A program made the translations under genes and the position numbers. 64,000 nt of DNA from CAIWHR01 sp963843595 (GTDB taxonomy: Bacteria; Pseudomonadota; Gammaproteobacteria; Burkholderiales; Casimicrobiaceae): NCBI GenBank assembly GCA_963843595.1, contig CAWJLG010000014.1:62001-126000 (forward strand), in the 5' to 3' direction. Every line of letters begins with the position of its first letter. The stretch's first letter is position 1. The notes beneath the pieces are model-generated. The model saw only the letters and a program-made list of their open reading frames with translations. It was not told the origin of the DNA and ran no database searches. This document shows, one piece after another, positions 1 through 9,656 of this stretch.

Positions 1-426
1 CTCGTCTGGGGCTTCGGACAGGCGCGGCTCGATCCTGTCTTGCTCTGGTCGCCGCCGCCGTGGCTGCGGCATCTCGCCGGGCTGCTGACGCTCGCCGCGT
101 TCGTTCTGGTCGCCGCCGCCTATGTGCCCGGCACCCGGATCAAGGCCGCCGTCGGACACCCGATGATCCTCGGCGTGAAGACCTGGGCGCTCGCGCACCT
201 CTTCGCCAACGGACGTCTTGCCGACGTCGTGCTGTTCGGGGCGTTTCTGGTGTGGGCGATCGCCGATTACGCATCGTCGCGGCGACGCGATCGCGTCGCC
301 GGCCGCACCTACACGGCGGGACCTGTCTCGCGCGACGTGGCCGCGGTGGCGATCGGCGTCGTCGCGTGGGCCGTCTTCGCGTTCTGGCTGCACGGCGCGC
401 TCATCGGCGTCCGGCCCTACGGCTGA
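1..426 (+). CDS. NnrU-like integral membrane protein, 5' truncated by the window edge
   Basis: The open frame runs in from the left edge and stops after about 141 codons, so the N-terminus is missing. The visible part has three hydrophobic stretches and the motif GHPMILGVKTWALAHLFANG, which is typical of the NnrU family. That family consists of multi-spanning inner-membrane proteins first described near nitrite and nitric oxide reductase genes and related to the plant carotene isomerase Z-ISO. The biochemical role in bacteria is not settled. The gene ends 22 bases before the convergent uup gene. Family assignment is fairly sure, function is not. Confidence 0.75.
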   Translation, partial: LVWGFGQARLDPVLLWSPPPWLRHLAGLLTLAAFVLVAAAYVPGTRIKAAVGHPMILGVKTWALAHLFANGRLADVVLFGAFLVWAIADYASSRRRDRVAGRTYTAGPVSRDVAAVAIGVVAWAVFAFWLHGALIGVRPYG

Positions 427-448
427 ACCGGGCAGCGCAGTAGCGAAG

Positions 449-2290
449 CTAGGTACCGCGCGACGACGCCTGCGCCGCCTCCGCCCGCCCGTCGAGCTCG
501 CCCCAGCGCGCGAATTTCTCGGCGAGCAGCCGCTCGATCGTCTCGGCGCGGAGGCGGTCGGCCCTGAGCCGGTCGGGACTCTGCCGGTGATAATCGGGCG
601 CGCACATGCGCGCCGTCAGGTCGTGTTGCTCGCGCTCCAGCGCCTCCAGCTCGCCGGGGAGCGCGTCGAGCTCGCGTTGCTCCTTGAACGACAGCCTCGC
701 GCGCCCCGGCCGTGGCGGAGGTGTCGGCAGGTCGGCGGCAGGCGCGGCAGGCGCAGCGGAGGGCGACGAGGTCGCAGGCCGCCGGTCGGCCGGCCGCTGC
801 GCGACCCAGTCGCTGTAGCCGCCGACGTACTCCCTCCACTTCCCGCCGCCCTCGGCGACCAGCGTCTGGGTGACCACGTTGTCGAGGAACGCGCGATCGT
901 GGCTCACCAGCAGCAGCGTGCCTGGGTATGTCTGCAGCGTTTCCTCGAGGAGCTCCAGCGACTCGATGTCGAGGTCGTTGGTCGGCTCGTCGAGGACGAG
1001 AAGGTTGGCCGGCTGCGCGAACAGCCGCGCCAGCAGCAGACGATTGCGCTCGCCGCCCGAAAGCGTCGCCACCGGCGCATTCGCGCGCTGCGGAGGAAAC
1101 AGGAAATCGCCCAGATACGAGAGCACGTGCTTGCGCCCGTTCGCGGTCTCGACCCACTCGCCGCCGGGCGTGATCGTGTCGGCAAGGGTCTTTTCGGGAT
1201 CGAGCTGGGCGCGCATCTGATCGAAGTACGCAACCTGCAGTTTCGTACCGAGCCGCACCGTGCCCGAATCCGGCGTCAGTTCCGCGAGGATGAGCTTCAG
1301 CAGTGTCGTCTTGCCCGCGCCGTTCGGGCCGATCAGTCCCAGCCGGTCGCCGCGCATCACGCGCATCGTCAGGTCGCGCACCAGCGTTCGGTCGCCAAAC
1401 CCCTTGGTAACGCGGGTGAGCTCGGCGACGAGCTTTCCCGAACGTTCGCCGGCATCGAGCGCCAGTCTGACGTTGCCGAGGCGCTCGCGCCGCAGCGTGC
1501 GCTCGGCGCGCAGCCGCGCGAGCCGCCGCACTCGCCCCATGTCCCGCGTGCGGCGGGCCTCGACGCCCTTGCGGATCCACGCCTCTTCCTGCTGCCAGAA
1601 CTTGTCGAATTTCCGGTTCGCCTGAGCTTCGGCGGCAAGCGCGTCGGCCTTGCGTGCCTCCCAGGCGGCGAAGTTCCCCGGCCACGAACGCAGGAGGCCG
1701 CGATCGAGCTCGACGATCCGGGTCGCGACGCGGTCGAGGAACGCCCGGTCGTGGGTGATGACGATGGACGCGCTGCCCTTCAGCAGCAGTTCCTCGACCA
1801 GCAGGATCCCGTCGAGGTCGAGGTGGTTCGTCGGTTCGTCGAGCAGCAGGAGATCCGGCTGCAGCGCGAACGCGAGTGCCAGCGCCGCGCGCTTGCGCTC
1901 GCCGCCGGACGCCGATTCGGGCGCACGGGACTCGTCGAGACCGAACCGGTGCATGTATTCGACCAGGCGCGCCTCGGCGCGCCAGCGCTCCCGGTCGTCG
2001 TGAATGGCGTCGAGCTTTGCACGCAGCGCGAGGCTCTCGCGCAGCGAGGACGCCGGCGGCAGCTCCGGTTCCTGTTCGACCAGCGTTACCGTGAGCCCGT
2101 CGCGGCGCTTGCACTCGCCATCGTCCAGCGCGATCTGCCCGGCAATCACCTTGAGCAGCGACGACTTTCCGGTGCCGTTGCGACCGATCAGTCCGACGCG
2201 TTCGCCGTCCTGAAGCACCAGCCCGGCGCGGTCGAGCAGTGGATGCAGGCCGAAGGCCAGCTCGGCCTCGACGAGAGTGAGGAGCGTCAT
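449..2290 (-). CDS. uup: ABC-F family ATPase Uup
   Basis: This 613-residue protein has two ABC ATPase domains in tandem and no membrane segment, the layout of ABC-F proteins. Domain 1 has Walker A GRNGTGKSS near residue 36, signature SGGERKR and Walker B LLLLDEPTNHLD. Domain 2 has GPNGAGKTT near residue 323, SGGERNR and LLVLDEPTNDLD. A charged, Arg/Glu-rich tail after about residue 540 fits the DNA-binding coiled coil of Uup (E. coli Uup is 635 residues). Uup is linked to transposon excision and to ribosome or branched-DNA transactions. No clear Shine-Dalgarno precedes the ATG, and a TACAAT (2305 to 2300, minus strand) sits so close that the transcript could be nearly leaderless. Confidence 0.93.
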   Translation of the reverse strand: MTLLTLVEAELAFGLHPLLDRAGLVLQDGERVGLIGRNGTGKSSLLKVIAGQIALDDGECKRRDGLTVTLVEQEPELPPASSLRESLALRAKLDAIHDDRERWRAEARLVEYMHRFGLDESRAPESASGGERKRAALALAFALQPDLLLLDEPTNHLDLDGILLVEELLLKGSASIVITHDRAFLDRVATRIVELDRGLLRSWPGNFAAWEARKADALAAEAQANRKFDKFWQQEEAWIRKGVEARRTRDMGRVRRLARLRAERTLRRERLGNVRLALDAGERSGKLVAELTRVTKGFGDRTLVRDLTMRVMRGDRLGLIGPNGAGKTTLLKLILAELTPDSGTVRLGTKLQVAYFDQMRAQLDPEKTLADTITPGGEWVETANGRKHVLSYLGDFLFPPQRANAPVATLSGGERNRLLLARLFAQPANLLVLDEPTNDLDIESLELLEETLQTYPGTLLLVSHDRAFLDNVVTQTLVAEGGGKWREYVGGYSDWVAQRPADRRPATSSPSAAPAAPAADLPTPPPRPGRARLSFKEQRELDALPGELEALEREQHDLTARMCAPDYHRQSPDRLRADRLRAETIERLLAEKFARWGELDGRAEAAQASSRGT

Positions 2291-2461
2291 CGCAGGCGCA
2301 TTGTAGACCGCGCTCCGAAGCGGCCCGTGCGCCCGTCGGGCGTCGCCAAGTCGGCCGGCCGGCCACGATTTCCAGGGCCTCGGAGACCGTTTTCGCCACG
2401 GCCCCGGCGGGTTTCCCCGCCGGGTATCCGCGACGGGTGACCGCGCCCGCGTCCTCGAGCC

Positions 2462-3679
2462 TCACGGCGCGAACAGCGAGGGCGTCGCCGCAGCCCCCGG
2501 CATCGAACGCCTGTCCGTCGGCACCAGCGCGCCGACCCGCACGCCCAACAGCCGGATCCGCCGGTCGAGCGCGACGCGCTTCAGGCACTCGCCCGCGGCG
2601 CGGCGGATTTCCTTCGCGTCCTGCGTCGGTGCCTCGATCGTGTGGTCGCGGGTGACGGTCCTGAAATTGTCGTAGCGCAGCTTGAGACCGATGGTGCGGC
2701 CCGCGTAGCCCTTGCGTGCGAGATCGGCCGCGACGCCGGTACAGAGGTCGGTGAAGATCCGCGACAGCTCCTCCCGGTCGCGCTTCGCGTGGAGGTCGCG
2801 TTCGAAGGTCGTCTCGCGGCTGATCGATTTCGGCTCGCTGTGCGTCACCACATCGCGATCGTCGCGACCCTGCGCGGCCTCGTGCATCCACGCGCCGTGA
2901 TGACGGCCGAAATGCGCGATCAGGAACGCGACGTCGGCATGGGCGAGTTCGCCGATCGTGCGGATCCCCAGCGCGTCGAGCTTCGCGCCTGCCTTCGGGC
3001 CGATGCCGTTGATCCGGCGCGCGGGCAGCGGCCAGATCCGCCGCGGGACGTCGGCTTCGCCGAGCATCGTGAGGCCATCCGGCTTGTCGAGTTCGGAGGC
3101 GATCTTCGCGAGCAGCTTGTTCGGCGCGACGGCGATCGAGCACGACAGCCCCGTCGCCTCGCGCACCGCCTCCTTGATCGCCTTGGCCACGTCGCGCGCG
3201 CGCCACCACGCCTCGTCGGCGGCGACCGCCCCCGCGTCGTGTCCGGGCAGGCGCACGCCGGTGAGGTCGATGTAGATCTCGTCGATTCCCCGGTCCTCGA
3301 TCCGCGGTGCGATCGCGGCGACGGCGGCCTTGAACATGCGCGAGTAGCGTCGATACGCGTCGAAGTCGGTGGGCAGCAGGATCGCGTCGGGGGCCAGCGC
3401 GGCGGCCTTCATGATGCCGAGCGCCGAATGCAGTCCCAGCGCGCGCGCTTCGTATGTGGCGGTGGTGATCACCCCGCGTCCCGCATACCCGCGCAGCGTC
3501 GCGAACGTGCGGACGACGGCGCCGGTCGCAGGGTCCGTCGTCTCGACCGGCTGGTGCCGGCGGCCGCCGCCGATCACCACCGCCCGGCCCAGGAGCTCGG
3601 GGTAGCGCAGGAGCTCCACCGACGCGTAGAAGGCGTCCATGTCGAGGTGCGCGACGAGTCGGGGCGGGGCGACGGACAC
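2462..3679 (-). CDS. dinB: DNA polymerase IV (Y-family translesion polymerase)
   Basis: The protein matches the Y-family polymerase DinB: LDMDAFYASVE near the N-terminus, the acidic catalytic motif IDEIYIDLT, SIAVAPNKLLAKIASELDKP, and the helix-hairpin-helix GIGPKAGAKLDALGI, followed by a little-finger domain with FRTVTRDHTIEAPT. It performs error-prone synthesis past lesions in the cytoplasm. The GTG at 3679 gives a 405-residue product starting VSVAPPRLVAHLDMD, as in relatives. An ATG at 3757 would add 26 non-conserved residues and crowd the divergent gene that begins at 3784. The C-terminus lacks an obvious beta-clamp motif, although I cannot exclude a divergent one. Confidence 0.93.
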   Translation of the reverse strand: MSVAPPRLVAHLDMDAFYASVELLRYPELLGRAVVIGGGRRHQPVETTDPATGAVVRTFATLRGYAGRGVITTATYEARALGLHSALGIMKAAALAPDAILLPTDFDAYRRYSRMFKAAVAAIAPRIEDRGIDEIYIDLTGVRLPGHDAGAVAADEAWWRARDVAKAIKEAVREATGLSCSIAVAPNKLLAKIASELDKPDGLTMLGEADVPRRIWPLPARRINGIGPKAGAKLDALGIRTIGELAHADVAFLIAHFGRHHGAWMHEAAQGRDDRDVVTHSEPKSISRETTFERDLHAKRDREELSRIFTDLCTGVAADLARKGYAGRTIGLKLRYDNFRTVTRDHTIEAPTQDAKEIRRAAGECLKRVALDRRIRLLGVRVGALVPTDRRSMPGAAATPSLFAP

Positions 3680-3783
3680 GGTTTTGCGGCAGATCAGACG
3701 CGGCGGGCGAAATCGCGCGAAAATGGTACCCGACGCCGGCAAGGGCCGGCGTCCCATCGATCCGACCGACCCCCTCCGCCGCC

Positions 3784-4071
3784 ATGAGCCACAAGCACGA
3801 GAACCTGCTCCGCGCCATCTTCCACGACCCGATCAGCGGCAACATCCAATGGCGCGAGGTCGAGTCGCTGCTGAGCCACCTGGGCGCGACCGTCGAATCG
3901 CTCGCGGGCACGCGCGTCCACGTGAAGCTCAACGGGGTCGAAGGAACCCTGCACCGGCCGCACCACGGCAAGGAGCTGGGCCGGCAGGACATCCAGCACC
4001 TGCGCGAGTACCTCGCGCATGCACGCGTCACGCCATCGCTCTACGCAGCGACCAAAGGCGCGGCGACCTGA
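3784..4071 (+). CDS. HicA-like toxin family protein, orphan
   Basis: This 95-residue protein has the layout of the HicA mRNA-interferase family: LLRAIFHDPISGNIQWREVESLLSHLG for the first helices, then the strand GTRVHVKLNGVEGTLHRPH. Classical HicA toxins carry a catalytic histidine in a GSHH-like turn. Here the equivalent turn reads GTRVH, so activity is uncertain. No HicB antitoxin gene lies on either side: dinB is divergent upstream and a universal stress gene is convergent downstream. It may be a housekeeping double-stranded-RNA-binding-like relative rather than an active toxin. Confidence 0.7.
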   Translation: MSHKHENLLRAIFHDPISGNIQWREVESLLSHLGATVESLAGTRVHVKLNGVEGTLHRPHHGKELGRQDIQHLREYLAHARVTPSLYAATKGAAT

Positions 4072-4130
4072 TCACCTGCGATTGCCCGCGGCGCGGAACC
4101 CGCGTTGCCGCGCCGCACCCGGAACGCCGT

Positions 4131-4970
4131 TCAGCGCGACATCAGCACCGGCGCCGTCATCGACTGCAGCATGACGCGGGTCACGCTGCCCCATACGAGA
4201 TCGGCGACGCGCGACCGTGAGAAGCCGCCCATCACGATGAGGTCGGCGCCGAAGTCGGCCGCCTGCGACAGCAGGAGCTCGCCGGAATCCTTGTCCGGCG
4301 CGACAAGCCGGCGCACTGTCGCGTCCACCGCATGCCGGCGCAGGAATGCGGAGACGGCCGCGTCGGTGAGCATCTCGTGGACGCTGTCGTCGACATTCGG
4401 CGTGATCGCGACCGCACACACCTTTTTCGCATCCTTGAGCAACGGAAGGGCGTCGGACACCGCGCGCGCCGACTCGCGCGAGTCCTTCCACGCGATCAGC
4501 ACCCGTTCGCCGAGCTTCGGGTACTCGCCGGCGGAGGGCACGAACAGCACCGGGCGTCCGGAATCCATCACCACCGCTTGGGCGAGTTCGGCGGAAAACC
4601 CGGCCGAGGGCTCGTCGCGGGGCGGCTGGCCGACCACCGCAAGGTCGGCGTAGCGCGCGTGCATGACGGCGGCCTCGATCGGATCGCCTGCCGGTGCGTG
4701 CCAGGTGATCGACGTCACGCCGGCCGCCGCTGCCGCCGCCCGGAGCCGTGCCTCGGCGGTGTCCTGCGCTACCCCCGTTTCCCGGATCTGCCGGGCCTTG
4801 ACGTCGCCCGGCAGCATCATCGAGGCGAAACCGCCGAGATTGGCGGACGGCGCGATATACGCTCCCAGGAGCTCGGCGGGATAGGCGCGCGCGAGGCGCG
4901 CGGCAACGCCCAATCGCCGGTCGCAGGGCTCGGTGTCGTCGACGTGAACGAAAATGGACCGGAATGTCAT
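4131..4970 (-). CDS. tandem universal stress protein
   Basis: The product is 279 residues and has two UspA folds in tandem. The first begins MTFRSIFVHVDDTEPC, and the second begins near RVLIAWKDSRESARAV. The second half ends with the ATP-binding glycine motif VMGGFSRSRVADLVWGSVTR and the terminal strand APVLMSR. The first half has only the weaker VVGQPPRD at that place, so probably only the C-terminal domain binds nucleotide. The ATG at 4970 is preceded by a GAGG. An upstream ATG at 5078 would add 36 residues that do not resemble Usp. Paired Usp domains are common in stress and stationary-phase responses; the molecular role here is unknown. Confidence 0.88.
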   Translation of the reverse strand: MTFRSIFVHVDDTEPCDRRLGVAARLARAYPAELLGAYIAPSANLGGFASMMLPGDVKARQIRETGVAQDTAEARLRAAAAAAGVTSITWHAPAGDPIEAAVMHARYADLAVVGQPPRDEPSAGFSAELAQAVVMDSGRPVLFVPSAGEYPKLGERVLIAWKDSRESARAVSDALPLLKDAKKVCAVAITPNVDDSVHEMLTDAAVSAFLRRHAVDATVRRLVAPDKDSGELLLSQAADFGADLIVMGGFSRSRVADLVWGSVTRVMLQSMTAPVLMSR

Positions 4971-5088
4971 GGTGGCCTCGCAGCTGACGGAGATGCCCGC
5001 ATTGTGCCGCAGGCACCGCCGCCGGTGTTTGACAAGGCTCAGGACTCGCGGTGAAAGGCGGCCAGCAAAGGATGCCATCCCGCGGGAC

Positions 5089-5097
5089 TGCTATAAT
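5089..5097 (+). promoter_or_regulatory. extended -10 promoter of prfC
   Basis: The sequence TGCTATAAT is a perfect extended -10 element (TG, one base, TATAAT) in otherwise GC-rich DNA. It lies 85 bases before the prfC start codon. No good -35 hexamer sits at the expected spacing, which an extended -10 does not need. Confidence 0.6.
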
Positions 5098-5108
5098 TTG
5101 CCCCTATC

Positions 5109-5138
5109 GCCGCCTGCCCGTCCTGGGCGGCGGCTTTT
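5109..5138 (+). terminator. terminator-like hairpin in the prfC leader
   Basis: GCCGCC (5109-5114) and GCCC (5116-5119) pair with GGGC (5125-5128) and GGCGGC (5129-5134), giving a ten-pair stem with one bulged T and a five-base loop, followed by TTTT. It starts only a few bases after the expected transcription start and 44 bases before the prfC ATG. It could be an attenuator, a 5' stabilising hairpin, or the end of a very short transcript. Confidence 0.4.
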
Positions 5139-5181
5139 CGTTGGCGCCCGCCGTTCCGCAGGCGCCGAGTTCCCCGGACCC

Positions 5182-6813
<1,632 letters not shown>

Positions 6814-6847
6814 GCGTCGGTGCGCCGTACCGAAGGACGACCGGGCC

Positions 6848-7606
6848 TTGGACTACTTCCTCGATCGGAACGCCGGCGCGACAAGCGGCGCGAAAGGCAG
6901 CCTGCTCGTCGTCAGCCACATGCGCAGCCACTCGAGCCTGCTCGCCCACATTCTGGGCAGCAATCCCGGAATCGCCGGCTATTCCGAGCTGCACATGAGC
7001 TACCTCGGCCGCATCGATCTGCGTCGACTGCAGCGCAGGGTCGAGGACACCACGGGGAGCCCGGCCGCCGGCAGGATCACCCTCGACAAGCTGCTGCACG
7101 ACCAATTCGAGATCGCCCAGAGCGTGTTCGAGCGCGAGGACGTCCGCGTCCTCTTTCTGTTGCGCCATCCCGACCAGACGATCGGGAGCCTGCTCCGGCT
7201 TGGCCAGCTGACGCCAGCCATTCCCTGGTACTCGGATCCGGCGAGCGTCGCCGCGTACTACTGCACGCGGCTTGCCACGCTCGAGCGCTATTGCCGGTTC
7301 GGGGCCGGACGGGCGGCCTTCGTCGCGTCCGAGCGATTGATGGCGGACACCGTCGACGTGCTGTCCGCGTTGACACGCTGGCTCGGATTGAACGAACCCC
7401 TCACCGCCCACTATCGGACCTTTCGCTTCACGGGGGTGCCGGGGCACGGCGATCCTTCGGAATCGATTCGCGCGGGGACCGTGATCAGTCCTGTCGAGCC
7501 GCCGCTTCCGGCCGCGGTCGCGATACCCGAAGATGCGGCGCGCGCGTGTCGGGCGGCTTGGGAGCGCTGCCGCACGACGCTCGCCGCACACTGCGCGGTG
7601 ATGTGA
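6848..7606 (+). CDS. sulfotransferase-like protein
   Basis: The protein of about 252 residues resembles PAPS-dependent sulfotransferases. An N-terminal P-loop-like motif LLVVSHMRSHSSLLAHIL corresponds to the 5'-phosphosulfate-binding loop, and VRVLFLLRHPDQTIGSLLRL corresponds to the 3'-phosphate-binding loop. The region ALTRWLGLNEPLTAHY resembles the C-terminal segment of bacterial members. The start is uncertain. The frame is open back into prfC, but the first start clear of prfC with a Shine-Dalgarno (AAGGA at 6833-6837) is the TTG at 6848. The substrate cannot be told, and no glycan or polyketide genes lie nearby. Confidence 0.65.
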   Translation: MDYFLDRNAGATSGAKGSLLVVSHMRSHSSLLAHILGSNPGIAGYSELHMSYLGRIDLRRLQRRVEDTTGSPAAGRITLDKLLHDQFEIAQSVFEREDVRVLFLLRHPDQTIGSLLRLGQLTPAIPWYSDPASVAAYYCTRLATLERYCRFGAGRAAFVASERLMADTVDVLSALTRWLGLNEPLTAHYRTFRFTGVPGHGDPSESIRAGTVISPVEPPLPAAVAIPEDAARACRAAWERCRTTLAAHCAVM

Positions 7607-7708
7607 GGCTGGCACCGCGCGGGCGGCCGGTCCACGGCGGGGGTTGCCCGCGTCGAGGTGCGAAGACGGCGGTCGTACGCGCGTGATCGGGCCGGCGAAC
7701 GCGCGACG

Positions 7709-8251
7709 TCAACCGCGCGGCGGTACCGTCACGCCCGGCGGGGGCGGTGTGTTCGGCGGCGGGTAGGAAGGCGCCGGCGTGTTCGGCGGCGGGTAATTCG
7801 ACGCCGGACCCGTGTAGACCGTGCGGCGGCCCGGGATCTGATGCCCCCGCGCATACATGCACTGCATGTAGGCGATGTCGTACTGACGCTGTCCCTCGTA
7901 ATAGCTATAGCCGGCCGCATTGCTGCCCGCCGCACTGCCGAACAGCAATCCCGTTCCTGCCCCGATCGCGGCGCCCTGTCCGGCCTGCCCGGTGGCCGAG
8001 CCGATGATCGCGCCTGCGGCCGCGCCCAGCAGGGTGCCGGCGGCCGCACTGTTCGCGGCTGCCTGGGCGGGTGCCGAACCGTCGAAGATCGCCCGCGCGT
8101 ACTGCTGACAGTTCCAGTTGTCGGCATTGAACTGGTCGATGCTCTTCGTCGGGCCCGGCAGCACCATGACGCTGGGCCCGGTGGGCACCGTCACGCACGC
8201 GCACAACAACGCGCTGGCCACCACCGCCAACCCTGCGGATCGCATCTTCAT
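7709..8251 (-). CDS. glycine-zipper lipoprotein
   Basis: The 180-residue product starts with a lipoprotein signal (MKMRSAGLAVVASALLCAC, lipobox LCAC with Cys19 as the probable lipidated residue). A conserved patch NADNWNCQQYARAIFDG follows. The middle is an Ala/Gly-rich glycine zipper of about 40 residues (GAAAGAIIGSATGQAGQG), a membrane-associating helix type found in YMGG and OmpA-associated proteins. The C-terminus repeats YPPPNT twice and is proline-rich. The ATG at 8251 has AGGA just upstream. It is 16 bases downstream of another exported-protein gene on the same strand and may be co-transcribed with it. Confidence 0.75.
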   Translation of the reverse strand: MKMRSAGLAVVASALLCACVTVPTGPSVMVLPGPTKSIDQFNADNWNCQQYARAIFDGSAPAQAAANSAAAGTLLGAAAGAIIGSATGQAGQGAAIGAGTGLLFGSAAGSNAAGYSYYEGQRQYDIAYMQCMYARGHQIPGRRTVYTGPASNYPPPNTPAPSYPPPNTPPPPGVTVPPRG

Positions 8252-8267
8252 TGCCGTCCTCGCGAGG

Positions 8268-8886
8268 TCATTTGGGCGCGGGCACCGACTGTGGCACGAC
8301 CTGCATCCACGCCTTGGTGCAACTCTGCACGTACGGGTAATAGCCGGCCGGGTCGGTGCAGTAGTACCAGTAATTCGTCGGGCCGGGGGCTGCGGACTGC
8401 GTTTGCGGCTCCGCCGGCGAAGGCACCTGTTCCACGTACGCCGAATCCTGTGGCACGTAGACCGGATACGGCGCGTAGCGGTAGCCGTACGTGTAGGGAT
8501 ACGCGTCGTACCACGCGTAAGGCCACGCGCCCCAATACCACGGCCCTCCGAGATAGACGCCAACGCCCGGACCCCAATAGCCGCCGTAGTAACCCCCGCC
8601 GTAATAACCGCCGTAGTATCCGCCGCGCCAGCTGCCGCCACCGTGCCAGTTATGACCGCCCTGCCAATTGCCACCGCCGTGCCAACTGCCACCGCCGGGC
8701 GTGCCACCACCATGCCAACTGCCGCCGCCGGGCGCGCCACCACCATGCCAACTGCCGCCACCGCCCGGTGCGCCGCCGCGACCCGCCCCGCCCCCTCCCG
8801 GCGGCACCGCGCGATTGAGCAAACGACACATCCCCCCACAGCGCCACCGCAACGGCGACGATCAATCCCAGCACGATCTTCTTCAC
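8268..8886 (-). CDS. Gly/Trp/Tyr-rich exported protein, signal peptide and body in different frames
   Basis: A GTG at 8886 with a strong AGGAGG opens a frame encoding a clear signal peptide, VKKIVLGLIVAVAVALWG then DVSFAQS. After that this frame becomes an Arg-rich out-of-frame translation. The plausible mature protein lies in another frame: repeated GGGSWHGGG units, GGYYGGYYGGGYYGGYWGP and a Tyr/Pro-rich tail ending at 8268. The switch must happen in the G-rich tract around 8790-8835. A single-base indel there would restore a protein of about 200 residues of the kind common as small exported proteins in Burkholderiales. It may be a sequencing error, a real mutation or phase variation. Function is unknown. 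Confidence 0.6.
8670..8770. repeat. 33-base tandem repeat, three copies
   Basis: Three near-identical copies of a 33-base unit lie head to tail (8670-8702, 8703-8735, and 8736 to about 8770). Each encodes 11 residues with the core GGGSWHGGG on the minus strand. The differences are mostly third-position changes. It lies inside the Gly/Trp/Tyr-rich exported protein and is coding rather than a CRISPR array. Confidence 0.75.
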
Positions 8887-9133
8887 CGGAGGTCCCTCCT
8901 TTTCCGGATACCTCAATTGGACCCCGTCTGTCCATGCCAGTTCGCTCACTGCCGGACTGCCTGGACGTGCCAACCGGCGTATCAGCTCAGGAAACGTCCG
9001 GCGCCGCATTCCCGTTGACCCACGAAAAGGAGGCTGCATCGTTCGTATCCATCCGCAGCCTTCGCGCGCAATGCCCCGTACTATCATGTTGACCGTCACG
9101 CGACGCATTTCTCCCCGATCCTCCCGCCGTCCC

Positions 9134-9616
9134 ATGAAGACCGAAGCCGCCACCGTCGCCGCAGCGCTGCTGCGCGACCGACGTGTCGCCGCGCTGGGTA
9201 CGATCCACGCGGGCGTGCCCGCGGTGTCGATGGTTCCGTACGCGATCCGACCGGACCCATTTGCGCTGATCGTGCTGGTCAGCGCGTTGTCCGCACACAC
9301 GAAGGACATGCTCGCGCAACCGCAGGTCGGATTGCTGGTGATGGAGGCCGAGCGCGAGGGCGTCCCCGCCCATACCCTGGCGCGCGTGTCGCTCGAGGCC
9401 ATCGCAAGGCCGCTGGCCGCGGGGGATCCGGGCCATGACGAAGCGCGTGGGCGCTACGTCGCGCGCTTTCCCGACATGGCAATGCTGTTCGAGCTTGGAG
9501 ACTTCACGCTGTTCGGACTGACGCCACTCGCGGTCCGCGCAGTGCTGGGTTTCGCCCGGGCGCATTCGCTCACCCCGGACGCGTTGGCGCGTGCCGCGGT
9601 CGAGCGCACCGACTGA
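9134..9616 (+). CDS. HugZ/pyridoxamine 5'-phosphate oxidase-like protein
   Basis: The 160-residue protein fits the split-barrel flavin-binding superfamily that includes PNPOx and HugZ: RVAALGTIHAGVPAVSMVPYAI for the first strands, LIVLVSALSAHTKDMLAQPQVGLLVME for the central strands and helix, and ARVSLEAIARPL. Members bind FMN, F420 or haem and act in the cytoplasm. The exact cofactor is not evident. I chose the ATG at 9134, because the frame upstream to 9071 is basic and unlike the family. It is convergent with the beta-propeller gene that ends at 9657. Confidence 0.75.
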   Translation: MKTEAATVAAALLRDRRVAALGTIHAGVPAVSMVPYAIRPDPFALIVLVSALSAHTKDMLAQPQVGLLVMEAEREGVPAHTLARVSLEAIARPLAAGDPGHDEARGRYVARFPDMAMLFELGDFTLFGLTPLAVRAVLGFARAHSLTPDALARAAVERTD

Positions 9617-9656
9617 CCTCGATCGCGCCGCCGAAAGCCCGTCGCCGGCGTGCGCT

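Noticed and set aside
417..4031. Very long open frames antisense to uup, dinB and other genes, here 1204 codons
   Set aside because: The DNA is so GC-rich that antisense and out-of-frame stretches stay open. The translations are Arg/Ala-rich low-complexity and match no family, whereas the recognised genes have clear motifs.
5029..5042. TTGACAAGGCTCAG between the universal stress gene and prfC as another FNR-type box
   Set aside because: The right half-site CTCAG is poor and the sequence lies too far from the prfC -10 for the usual spacing.
8670..8770. CRISPR array
   Set aside because: The 33-base units are contiguous without spacers and encode the GGGSWHGGG repeats of a protein.
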